Assembly: GCA_017857855.1 (NCBI GenBank) | Contig: JAFMCI010000017.1 | Span: 1 to 38,135 of the forward strand | Source: Bacteroidia bacterium | GTDB taxonomy: Bacteria; Bacteroidota; Bacteroidia; NS11-12g; UBA9320 | Length of the DNA stretch: 38,135 bases | Reading direction: 5' to 3' | Shown: piece after piece, positions 16,948 through 23,935 of the stretch | Layout of the letters: every line of letters begins with the position of its first letter | Position numbering within the stretch: position 1 is the first letter of the stretch | Position numbers and translations under genes: made by a program | The notes under the pieces: generated by a model | What the model was told of the DNA's origin: nothing | The model's database searches: none | Seen by the model: the letters and a program-made list of their open reading frames with translations, nothing else

Positions 16948-17763
16948 ATGACCGAATTAAAAAAAACCATTCTTAAAGCATGGGAAAACAGAGAATTACT
17001 GCAAGACCTTGACGTCCAAAAAAGCATTCGCCAAGTTATTGAGCTAATAGATAAAGGACAATTAAGATGTGCTGAGCCAACGATAAATGGCTGGCAGGTA
17101 AATGATTGGGTTAAGAAAGCTGTCATTCTATATTTCCCTATTCAGAAAATGCAAACCATAGAAGTAGGGCCTTTTGAGTTTTATGATAAAATGGCGCTTA
17201 AAAAAGATTATGAAGCGCAAGGTGTACGCGTAGTACCCCATGCTATTGCACGTTATGGTGCATTTCTAGCCAAAGGAGTCATTATGATGCCCAGTTATGT
17301 GAACATAGGTGCCTATGTAGACAGCGGAACCATGGTGGATACGTGGGCTACGGTGGGCAGTTGTGCTCAAATCGGTAAAAATGTACACCTAAGTGGGGGC
17401 GTAGGCATTGGTGGGGTTTTAGAACCCGTACAAGCCGCACCTGTCATTATAGAAGATGACTGCTTTATTGGAAGTAGATGTATTATAGTAGAAGGTGTAC
17501 ACGTGGAAACCCAAGCAGTTATAGGGGCCGGAGTAACCCTCACTATGAGTACAAAAATTATTGACGTAACAGGCCCGGAACCAATAGAATATAAAGGCAG
17601 AGTTCCTGCACGTTCAGTGGTTATTCCAGGTAGTATTCAAAAAGAATTTGCAGCCGGAAGCTATGGCGTAAATTGTGCACTTATAATTGGTACACGCAAA
17701 GAATCTACCGACAAGAAAACTTCATTAAATGACGTGCTTCGCGATTTTCAAGTGCCTGTGTAA
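16948..17763 (+). CDS. dapD: 2,3,4,5-tetrahydropyridine-2,6-dicarboxylate N-succinyltransferase
   Basis: A 271-residue trimeric acyltransferase of the succinylase branch of diaminopimelate and lysine synthesis, using succinyl-CoA. An N-terminal helical domain (WENRELLQD, then GQLRCAEP) is followed by a left-handed beta-helix of hexapeptide repeats (VNIGAYVDSGTMVDTWATVG, GKNVHLSGGVGIGGVLEP) and the C-terminal block GPEPIEYKGRVPARSVVIPG. Length and order are standard. In this organism it implies meso-diaminopimelate in peptidoglycan made by the succinylase route. A glycosyltransferase gene starts directly at its stop codon. Confidence 0.97.
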   Translation: MTELKKTILKAWENRELLQDLDVQKSIRQVIELIDKGQLRCAEPTINGWQVNDWVKKAVILYFPIQKMQTIEVGPFEFYDKMALKKDYEAQGVRVVPHAIARYGAFLAKGVIMMPSYVNIGAYVDSGTMVDTWATVGSCAQIGKNVHLSGGVGIGGVLEPVQAAPVIIEDDCFIGSRCIIVEGVHVETQAVIGAGVTLTMSTKIIDVTGPEPIEYKGRVPARSVVIPGSIQKEFAAGSYGVNCALIIGTRKESTDKKTSLNDVLRDFQVPV

Positions 17764-18813
17764 ATGAAAATAGGTTTTGACGCTAAACGATATTTTAGTA
17801 ACAGCACAGGCTTGGGAAACTATGCACGCTGGCTTATCAATTCGTTACCACAAGACCAAATAGAATCCATACTTTATCAGCCTAAAAGCACAGGAAAATC
17901 AAGCCCTGCTCCTGTTTCATTCCCCAAAAGTTGGTACAAATGGGTTCCTTCCCTGTGGCGGAGTAAATTTATATGTAAACAATTACAAAACGAGCACTTA
18001 GATGTATACCACGGACTAAGCAATGAACTACCGTTTGGCATACACAAGCTTAAGCTTAAAACAGTGGTAACCATCCACGATCTTATTAATCTTAGATATC
18101 CAGAAAACTATGGTGTTATAGATCGTTTTATTTACAAGAAAAAGTTAGATTACGCTCAAAAGTATGCTACTAAAATTGTAGTACCAAGTGAGCAAACCAA
18201 AAAGGATTTACTCTATTTTTTTGATACAGATCCCAACAAAATTGAAGTTATTCCGCTCAGTCTCCCAAAGCCACGTGCAATTGAAAAAACAGTGGATTTG
18301 TCAGATTATATCTTGTGTGTAAGTGGATTTAGCAAACGAAAGAATCTAGAAGCTCTTCTGGAGGCATATAAGCATGTGCCTGGCAAAATACGTTTACTCT
18401 TGGTAGGAAAGGGAGGTGACACAACGAGCCAGATTCAAAGAAAATCAAAAGAAGATAACAGAATCGAAATAAGACAAAATGTTACCGATAAAGAGTTATC
18501 TCAATTATACTCAGATGCACTATTTTGTGTTTACCCTTCGCTATTCGAAGGTTTTGGATTACCCATATTAGAAGCTTTTTTACACGGCAAAACAGCTGCA
18601 ACCTCTAATATAAGTAGCATGCCAGAGGTAGGGGGCGATGCCGCAACTTATTTCGATCCACAAGATGTGTGCAGTATTAGGGATGCTATTGAATTTCTGT
18701 TAATCCAAAGTAATAGAAAACAGAAAGAATTAGAAATCCCAAATCAACTGGCACTTTTCAATTCTAACTACCTGATCGACAAATATATTAAGCTCTACAA
18801 AAGCCTTTTTTAG
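17764..18813 (+). CDS. GT4-family glycosyltransferase
   Basis: A 349-residue GT-B glycosyltransferase. The N-terminus MKIGFDAKRYFSNSTGLGNYAR is the acceptor-side pattern of the family, with a VTIHDLINLRYPE block. The C-terminal domain has the linker ILCVSGFSKRKNLEALLEAY and the EX7E motif EGFGLPILE (E262 and E270), which binds the nucleotide sugar. A cytoplasmic enzyme that adds a sugar to a lipid-linked or soluble acceptor is likely; the sugar cannot be told. It starts immediately after the dapD stop, so both share a transcript, which may be just an economical arrangement. Confidence 0.92.
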   Translation: MKIGFDAKRYFSNSTGLGNYARWLINSLPQDQIESILYQPKSTGKSSPAPVSFPKSWYKWVPSLWRSKFICKQLQNEHLDVYHGLSNELPFGIHKLKLKTVVTIHDLINLRYPENYGVIDRFIYKKKLDYAQKYATKIVVPSEQTKKDLLYFFDTDPNKIEVIPLSLPKPRAIEKTVDLSDYILCVSGFSKRKNLEALLEAYKHVPGKIRLLLVGKGGDTTSQIQRKSKEDNRIEIRQNVTDKELSQLYSDALFCVYPSLFEGFGLPILEAFLHGKTAATSNISSMPEVGGDAATYFDPQDVCSIRDAIEFLLIQSNRKQKELEIPNQLALFNSNYLIDKYIKLYKSLF

Positions 18814-18841
18814 TAATTGCACAAAACTTTCTTGACTTGAT

Positions 18842-18854
18842 ATGACTAGGTCAT
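18842..18854. promoter_or_regulatory. short palindrome, possible operator
   Basis: ATGAC and GTCAT flank TAG, a perfect 5-bp inverted repeat. It lies 25 bases upstream of the exact -7 box at 18880, where an activator or repressor site could sit. It is short enough to arise by chance. Confidence 0.25.
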
Positions 18855-18879
18855 GACACATCTAAAGAAAATAAGAGTT

Positions 18880-18887
18880 TAGATTTG
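18880..18887 (+). promoter_or_regulatory. candidate -7 box (TAGATTTG) in the coxB upstream region
   Basis: An exact TAnnTTTG match 248 bases before coxB. Transcription would begin about four or five bases downstream, where a perfect stem-loop starts. Confidence 0.45.
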
Positions 18888-18891
18888 TCCC

Positions 18892-18979
18892 ATAATGTTA
18901 TTTGAAGTTGTTTGTAAACATTAACATTATTTTAGTTTTAGTTTTTGGTTTCAAAAAGAGGGAAATTTCCCTCTTTTTG
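18892..18979 (+). ncRNA. candidate small RNA or leader/attenuator RNA
   Basis: ATAATGTTA (18892-18900) pairs perfectly with TAACATTAT (18922-18930), and the loop holds a smaller stem, TGTT (18909-18912) with AACA (18917-18920). A U-rich linker follows, then a strong palindromic terminator (18952-18979). An exact -7 box ends at 18887, so the predicted 5' end coincides with the first stem. The result is an RNA of about 88 bases with a capped 5' end and a terminator. It could be an independent small RNA or a leader that controls read-through into coxB. No known family was recognised. Confidence 0.4.
18952..18979. terminator. perfect palindromic terminator, probably active in both directions
   Basis: CAAAAAGAGGGAAA (18952-18965) is followed at once by its exact reverse complement (18966-18979): 14-bp arms with no spacer. 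In RNA the GAGGGA/TCCCTC core would form the stem with a small AU loop, followed by five U. A run of A before the stem makes it symmetric. Confidence 0.7.
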
Positions 18980-19013
18980 TGTTTCATAACCCTTTCATTT
19001 TCAATTCTATTTA

Positions 19014-19054
19014 TACCAATTCTAAAAATATTTTACAATGTGGAATAATTGGTA
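19014..19054. promoter_or_regulatory. inverted repeat upstream of coxB, possible operator
   Basis: TACCAATT (19014-19021) and AATTGGTA (19047-19054) are perfect inverted copies separated by 25 bases. The second copy ends 31 bases before the coxB-proximal -7-like box. Centre-to-centre spacing is 33 bases, about three helical turns, so two regulator subunits could bind the same DNA face. Confidence 0.35.
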
Positions 19055-19085
19055 AAACTCTGTTATATTTAAATAAAATTCAAGG

Positions 19086-19093
19086 TATTTTCG
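19086..19093 (+). promoter_or_regulatory. candidate -7 box (TATTTTCG) for coxB
   Basis: The octamer lies 42 bases before the coxB ATG. It is the same octamer as those before the genes starting at 1761 and 3052 and one base off TAnnTTTG. Confidence 0.4.
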
Positions 19094-19135
19094 CAGCGCT
19101 AAAAATTATTCAATTAATACCATCATAACGTATAA

Positions 19136-20914
19136 ATGATATTTCAAACCAACAACCGATTAAAGGGGTTATTCCTATTTCTAGGACTCTTTATTATTCA
19201 GTATTCATTTGCATTCGAAAACAACTTGAAACGACCTATAAATGGTCAAGATGGTTCTGTGGAGCGAATTGAAGAGGGAAGTAAGCTGTTTAATGCCAAT
19301 TGTGCATCGTGCCATGCTTTAAATAATAAAGTAGTTGGTCCTGCACTTGCAGGTGTGGTTGACAAGTACAGTGAAGATTACACTTGGCTTTTAAGCTGGA
19401 TTAAAAACAATCAGAAATTAGTAAAGAGCGGTGACGAAAGAGCTAATAAAATCTACGCAGAATATAATGGCGCTGCCATGAATATATTCGAAAACCTATC
19501 TGATGATCAAATTACAAGTGTTTTGATGTGGATAGACAACGGAGGTGATGGAGGGACTATCGCTGTTGACGCTTCTGTAACTCAAGAAATTGCGCCGGTT
19601 AGCGATGGGTTATTTAGTAAAATTAACTGGATAGTAGTTGTAATGTGCTTGTTGGTTTTTGCCGTTATTTTAATGATTCTTGGAATACTTGAATTGGTAT
19701 CTAACATCACCGGAAGAGAAGTTATAAATTGGAATAACATTAACGCCTACATGATGTTGGTATTCTTAGTGGGTTTTTTCGGTTTGGTAATTTATGAATA
19801 TAGCATACACAATCAATTCAACCTTGCCAATTTCGAATCTGCCTCTGAGCACGGAATTGAGATGGATAGAATGATGAGATGGACCTGGATAGCTACACTT
19901 CCAGTGTTCTTTGTTACTCAATTCCTTTTATTCTTCTTCTCATTCAAATACAGACAAAAACCTAATCACAAAGCATACTTCTTATCTCACAACAACAACC
20001 TTGAGTATGTATGGACCTTAATCCCGGCGATTGTTTTAGCTGTGTTGGTTTCTGGAGGATTTAAAATGTGGAATAAAGTATTACGTTCTGATCCAGATGG
20101 TAAAACACAACAGATAGAAGTATTTGCCTACCAATTTGGTTGGAATGCTAGATATCCTGGAGCAGACGGAGAATTAGGTAAAGCAAACTTTAACCTTATC
20201 AATGGAGTTAATCCATTAGGTGTTGCTAACAGAGAGCACGCTGTTGAGCTTATTAAAGAACTTGAAGCAGACATATTATCTATGGACACCGCTCTCATGA
20301 GGCTTCCTAAAGAGCTTGCAGTACTAAAATCTGGTTTAGGTGGGCTTGTAGACGATGAACGAAAAGACCAATTAAATAAGATCAAAGCATATACTTCTGG
20401 TGACAAAAAAGCAGACTTAGAATTATTGATTAGAGCTAGACACACTCAAATAGACAGACTTAAAAAAGCGCTAGCAGCAGAAGGTGGAATGTTTGACGGT
20501 AAAGGAGATGATGACCAAGTAGTTGGTGAAATTCACTTGGTTAAAGATAAGCCCGTAAGATTGAGATTTAGAGCAAGAGATGTGATCCATTCTGCTTACT
20601 TGCCATACTTCAGAACACAGATGAACGTAGTACCAGGATTACCTACAGAGTTCACTTTCACGCCTATTAAGTCTACTAGAGAAATGCAAGCAATTAAGGG
20701 AGATCCAGAGTTTGACTACTATTTAGTATGTAACAAAATATGCGGTAACGCACACTTTAACATGAAGATGAAAGTAGTAGTTGAAGATCAAGCTTCTTAT
20801 GATAAATGGATGGCTGAGCAAGCTGCCCTTTTTGTTAAGAAACCAGAAACACCATCATTACCTACAAGTGTTTCAGACTCTACTTCGACAATTGAAACTG
20901 TAGCATTAAACTAA
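19136..20914 (+). CDS. coxB: cytochrome c oxidase subunit II fused to an N-terminal cytochrome c
   Basis: A 592-residue protein that accepts electrons from a c-type cytochrome and passes them via CuA to subunit I. Residues 1-26 form a signal peptide (ending SFA). Residues about 40-136 form a class I cytochrome c domain: heme attachment CASCH (C56, C59, H60) and probable axial M115. Four membrane helices follow (about 165-187, 203-221, 248-269, 291-310); four are usual in Bacteroidetes subunit II. The cupredoxin domain starts at VFAYQFGWNARYPGADG. It is interrupted at about 362-460 by a charged helical insertion, then resumes at GEIHLVKDKP. CuA ligands are H485, C532, C536, H540 and M543 (CNKICGNAHFNM). 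Ordinary subunit II proteins lack both the N-terminal cytochrome and this insertion. It is the first gene of the oxidase cluster. Confidence 0.95.
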   Translation: MIFQTNNRLKGLFLFLGLFIIQYSFAFENNLKRPINGQDGSVERIEEGSKLFNANCASCHALNNKVVGPALAGVVDKYSEDYTWLLSWIKNNQKLVKSGDERANKIYAEYNGAAMNIFENLSDDQITSVLMWIDNGGDGGTIAVDASVTQEIAPVSDGLFSKINWIVVVMCLLVFAVILMILGILELVSNITGREVINWNNINAYMMLVFLVGFFGLVIYEYSIHNQFNLANFESASEHGIEMDRMMRWTWIATLPVFFVTQFLLFFFSFKYRQKPNHKAYFLSHNNNLEYVWTLIPAIVLAVLVSGGFKMWNKVLRSDPDGKTQQIEVFAYQFGWNARYPGADGELGKANFNLINGVNPLGVANREHAVELIKELEADILSMDTALMRLPKELAVLKSGLGGLVDDERKDQLNKIKAYTSGDKKADLELLIRARHTQIDRLKKALAAEGGMFDGKGDDDQVVGEIHLVKDKPVRLRFRARDVIHSAYLPYFRTQMNVVPGLPTEFTFTPIKSTREMQAIKGDPEFDYYLVCNKICGNAHFNMKMKVVVEDQASYDKWMAEQAALFVKKPETPSLPTSVSDSTSTIETVALN

Positions 20915-20952
20915 CAAAACAAAATCAAGCGGATTAACGTTAAATAAAAGAA

Positions 20953-22845
20953 ATGAGCACAGCAACAGCACACGCACACACTGACGATCATCACCACCAC
21001 GAAGAAAGCTTCATCTCGAAGTACGTATTCAGTATGGATCACAAGATGATCTCCAAGCAATTCCTTATTACAGGTATAATAATGGGGGTTATTGGTATGG
21101 CAATGTCTATAGCATTCCGTTTACAACTTGCTTACCCAGACACTAGTTTCCCTATTTTGGAATGGTTATTTGGCAGTAAATGGGCGCCAGACGGCCATTT
21201 AGATGCAGGATATTACATGGCATTGGTAACTATGCACGGTACCATAATGGTATTTTATGTACTTACTGCTGGTCTTAGTGGAACATTCGCTAATCTTCTT
21301 CTTCCTTTACAAGTAGGAGCTAGAGATATGGCTTCTCCATTTATGAATATGCTTTCCTATTGGTTATTCCTACTAAGTAGTGTGGTATTACTTTCTTCAT
21401 TATTTGTAGAAACAGGACCTGCTTCAGGTGGATGGACGATTTACCCTCCCCTTAGTGCATTGCCTAAGGCTATGGCTGGTAGCGGAATGGGGATGACACT
21501 TTGGTTAGTAGCCATCGTTATTTTTATCGCATCATCATTGCTAGGAGGTATTAACTATGTAAGTACTGTGCTTAATATGAGAACAAAAGGTATGTCTATG
21601 ACTAGATTACCACTAACGGTTTGGGCGTTAATGCTAACAGCTGTTCTTGGTATCCTTTCTTTCCCGGTACTTTTAGGAGGTGGTTTACTACTGCTTTTTG
21701 ATAGAGGTTTTGGAACTTCTTTTTATTTATCAGACATTTACTTAGGTTCTGCAGGTGCACTTGAGCACACAGGTGGTAGCCCCGTATTATTTCAGCATTT
21801 ATTCTGGTTCCTTGGTCATCCTGAGGTATATATTATTATTATGCCGGCTTTAGGGATAACTTCAGAAATTATAGCCGTAAACTCACGTAAGCCAATCTTT
21901 GGATATACCGCAATGGTTATCTCATTATTAGGTATTGCCTTCTTATCATTTATCGTGTGGGGACACCATATGTTTATAACAGGTATGAATCCACTTCTTG
22001 GTGCTGTATTCTTGGTAACTACCTTGATTATTGCTGTACCATCCGCTGTCAAGACATTTAATTACTTAGCTACCTTATGGAGAGGTAACATACGTTTTAC
22101 CAATGCCATGATGTTTGCTATAGGATTAGTTTCGTTCTTTATTTCTGGTGGTCTTACAGGTATATTCTTAGGAAATGCCGCGCTAGATATACAATTACAT
22201 GATACTTATTTCGTAGTGGGTCACTTCCACATTGTTATGGGTTGTGCCGCTATATTTGGAATGATTGCAGGTATCTATCACTGGTTCCCAAAAATGTTTG
22301 GACGTATGATGAACAAACCACTGGGTTACATCCACTTCTGGTTAACTTTCATATCTGCTTACTTGGTATTTTTTCCAATGCACTTTATGGGATTAGCTGG
22401 TGTACCTCGTAGATATTACGCATTCACACTATTACCTGAATACAATGTATGGGCAGATGTAAACGTATTAATGACGTTAGCTGCGATTTTAGGTGGTATT
22501 GCTCAAATTGTTTTCTTATACAACTTCTTCTCTAGTATCTTTATTGGTAAAAAGGCAACTCAAAATCCATGGGAAGCCAATACATTAGAGTGGACAACAC
22601 CTGTAGAAAGAATACATGGAAACTGGCCAGGTGAAATTCCAACTGTTTACCGTTGGGCTTATGACTACAGTAATCCAGCTCACGAAGCTGATTTTATGCC
22701 ACAAAATATTCCGGATGAGCATAGCGCAGAAGAATTATTCGAAAAGAATACCTCTGTTGATCCAGCACGTAAAGATTCTCCAGTAAAAGAAACTGTAGAT
22801 TTCTTTACCCTACTTAGAAATTGGTATAAGCCACGAACGGTTTAA
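20953..22845 (+). CDS. coxA: cytochrome c oxidase subunit I (A1-type heme-copper oxidase)
   Basis: A 630-residue catalytic subunit that reduces oxygen to water and pumps protons. Heme a ligands are H95 (MHGTIMVFY) and H426. CuB ligands are H289, H338 and H339, with the cross-linked Y293; the heme a3 ligand is H424 (VVGHFHIVM). E291 in GHPEVY and D125 (ARDMASPFMN) mark the D channel, and K367 the K channel, so this is an A1-type oxidase with both proton paths. About twelve helices plus a histidine-rich N-terminus (AHAHTDDHHHHEE) that could hold metal. The gene lies 38 bases after coxB. A strong terminator follows. Confidence 0.98.
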   Translation: MSTATAHAHTDDHHHHEESFISKYVFSMDHKMISKQFLITGIIMGVIGMAMSIAFRLQLAYPDTSFPILEWLFGSKWAPDGHLDAGYYMALVTMHGTIMVFYVLTAGLSGTFANLLLPLQVGARDMASPFMNMLSYWLFLLSSVVLLSSLFVETGPASGGWTIYPPLSALPKAMAGSGMGMTLWLVAIVIFIASSLLGGINYVSTVLNMRTKGMSMTRLPLTVWALMLTAVLGILSFPVLLGGGLLLLFDRGFGTSFYLSDIYLGSAGALEHTGGSPVLFQHLFWFLGHPEVYIIIMPALGITSEIIAVNSRKPIFGYTAMVISLLGIAFLSFIVWGHHMFITGMNPLLGAVFLVTTLIIAVPSAVKTFNYLATLWRGNIRFTNAMMFAIGLVSFFISGGLTGIFLGNAALDIQLHDTYFVVGHFHIVMGCAAIFGMIAGIYHWFPKMFGRMMNKPLGYIHFWLTFISAYLVFFPMHFMGLAGVPRRYYAFTLLPEYNVWADVNVLMTLAAILGGIAQIVFLYNFFSSIFIGKKATQNPWEANTLEWTTPVERIHGNWPGEIPTVYRWAYDYSNPAHEADFMPQNIPDEHSAEELFEKNTSVDPARKDSPVKETVDFFTLLRNWYKPRTV

Positions 22846-22856
22846 GATGAAATACG

Positions 22857-22887
22857 AAAAGCCATTCACCTCGTGAGTGGCTTTTTT
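22857..22887 (+). terminator. rho-independent terminator between coxA and ctaA
   Basis: AAAAGCCA-T-TCAC pairs with GTGA-G-TGGCTTTT around a CTC loop, a 13-bp stem with one G-U pair, followed by a T run (22882-22887). It lies right after the coxA stop and should end or reduce the coxBA transcript. Confidence 0.8.
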
Positions 22888-22916
22888 GATTAATCACCTA
22901 AAGAAATAAGCTAACC

Positions 22917-23930
22917 ATGGGACATAACGCATACTTAAAATTAAACTGGCTTTCCATTTTCTTTATCTTCTTGCTCTTTGTTATAGGCGGGTTAGTAAGA
23001 AGCACCGGAAGTGGCATGGGATGTCCAGACTGGCCAAAATGTTTTGGCGAGTACGTCCCTCCTACTTCCGAAAGTGAATTACCTGTTAATTATGAAGATT
23101 TCTTTACCAATCAGCGAGTTCAAAAAACAGAACGTTTTGTATCTTTACTAAAAAAAATTGGTTTAACAGATAAAGCCGCAGAAATAGAAAATAACACTTC
23201 CTTAAATGAATCACATCAATTTAATGTTTTAAAAGCCTACGTAGAATATATCAACAGACTATGGGGAGCTGTTACAGGTATTATCGTTTTTGCGTGTTTC
23301 CTTTTATCAATCCCATATTTACGGAATAATAAAAAGGTGTTCATTTTTACTACCCTTGGATTTATCTCTGTTTTTTTGAATGCTTTGCTAGGTGCAGTAG
23401 TTGTGAATTCCAATTTGATTGGAGGCATAGTTACAGCTCATTTTATTGCTGCCTTTGCATCTATCTGTTTTTTTATTATTGCTAGACATTTTGCACAACC
23501 TTTCCCATCAAGTATTTTAACAAGTGGTCAGAAAAGAATGGCTTTTTTTCTAATGATTTTGATAGCCATACAAGTAATTTTAGGCGCAGAATTAAGAGAG
23601 CTTTATGATGTATTAAATCATGTTTTAAATTTTGGTGAAAAAACGAACGCATTAGCACCCACATTTCAATACCACGGTTTGTTGGGTATACTCACTGCAA
23701 TAATGGCTATTTACCAGCTTATTAAGATCCCAAAAACCTACAAATCAATTAAATATGTAAAGTGGATTGCTATACTTGCCGTTGCTCAATTAGGCTTCGG
23801 TCCTATGGCATTACTACCCGAAACTGCATCCATTTCAAAACTATTCCATATTAGTTTTGGAGCAGCCATATTTGTATTACAATTTTATATTTGCACCGCT
23901 TTTATAAGCACATCAAAATCAGAGAGATAA
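22917..23930 (+). CDS. ctaA: heme A synthase (COX15/CtaA)
   Basis: A 337-residue membrane enzyme that oxidises the C8 methyl of heme O to the formyl group of heme A. Eight helices in two repeats are visible. The outer loop has the cysteine pair C36 and C42 (GCPDWPKC), family-typical. Histidines in the helices are H175 (IVTAHFIAAF), H253 (QYHGLLG) and H311 (LFHISFG). The position of the first heme-ligand histidine, in the ExxHR motif, is asparagine here (EYINR, E110 to R114). From memory this change is shared by other Bacteroidetes. The gene is followed by ctaB after five bases and is the first after the terminator; no clear promoter box was found in the 29-base gap. Confidence 0.94.
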   Translation: MGHNAYLKLNWLSIFFIFLLFVIGGLVRSTGSGMGCPDWPKCFGEYVPPTSESELPVNYEDFFTNQRVQKTERFVSLLKKIGLTDKAAEIENNTSLNESHQFNVLKAYVEYINRLWGAVTGIIVFACFLLSIPYLRNNKKVFIFTTLGFISVFLNALLGAVVVNSNLIGGIVTAHFIAAFASICFFIIARHFAQPFPSSILTSGQKRMAFFLMILIAIQVILGAELRELYDVLNHVLNFGEKTNALAPTFQYHGLLGILTAIMAIYQLIKIPKTYKSIKYVKWIAILAVAQLGFGPMALLPETASISKLFHISFGAAIFVLQFYICTAFISTSKSER

Positions 23931-23935
23931 CCGAG

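Larger units (their letters stand above)
18814..19135. other. 322-base intergenic regulatory region before coxB
   Basis: This is the only gap of more than 300 bases. In order it holds a palindrome ATGAC-TAG-GTCAT (18842-18854), an exact -7 box (18880-18887), a 9-bp stem-loop (18892-18930), a 28-base perfect palindrome with a T run (18952-18979), an 8-bp inverted repeat (19014-19054) and a second -7-like box (19086-19093). No convincing short open reading frame was seen. Confidence 0.7.

Noticed and set aside
18952-18979. Perfect 28-base palindrome as a phage attachment or recombination site
   Set aside because: No integrase, tRNA or mobile gene is nearby. The GC core with A and T flanks is the form of a two-way terminator.
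23891-23935. Longer CtaB starting inside ctaA
   Set aside because: The frame would overlap ctaA by 40 bases and adds a basic stretch not typical of the family.
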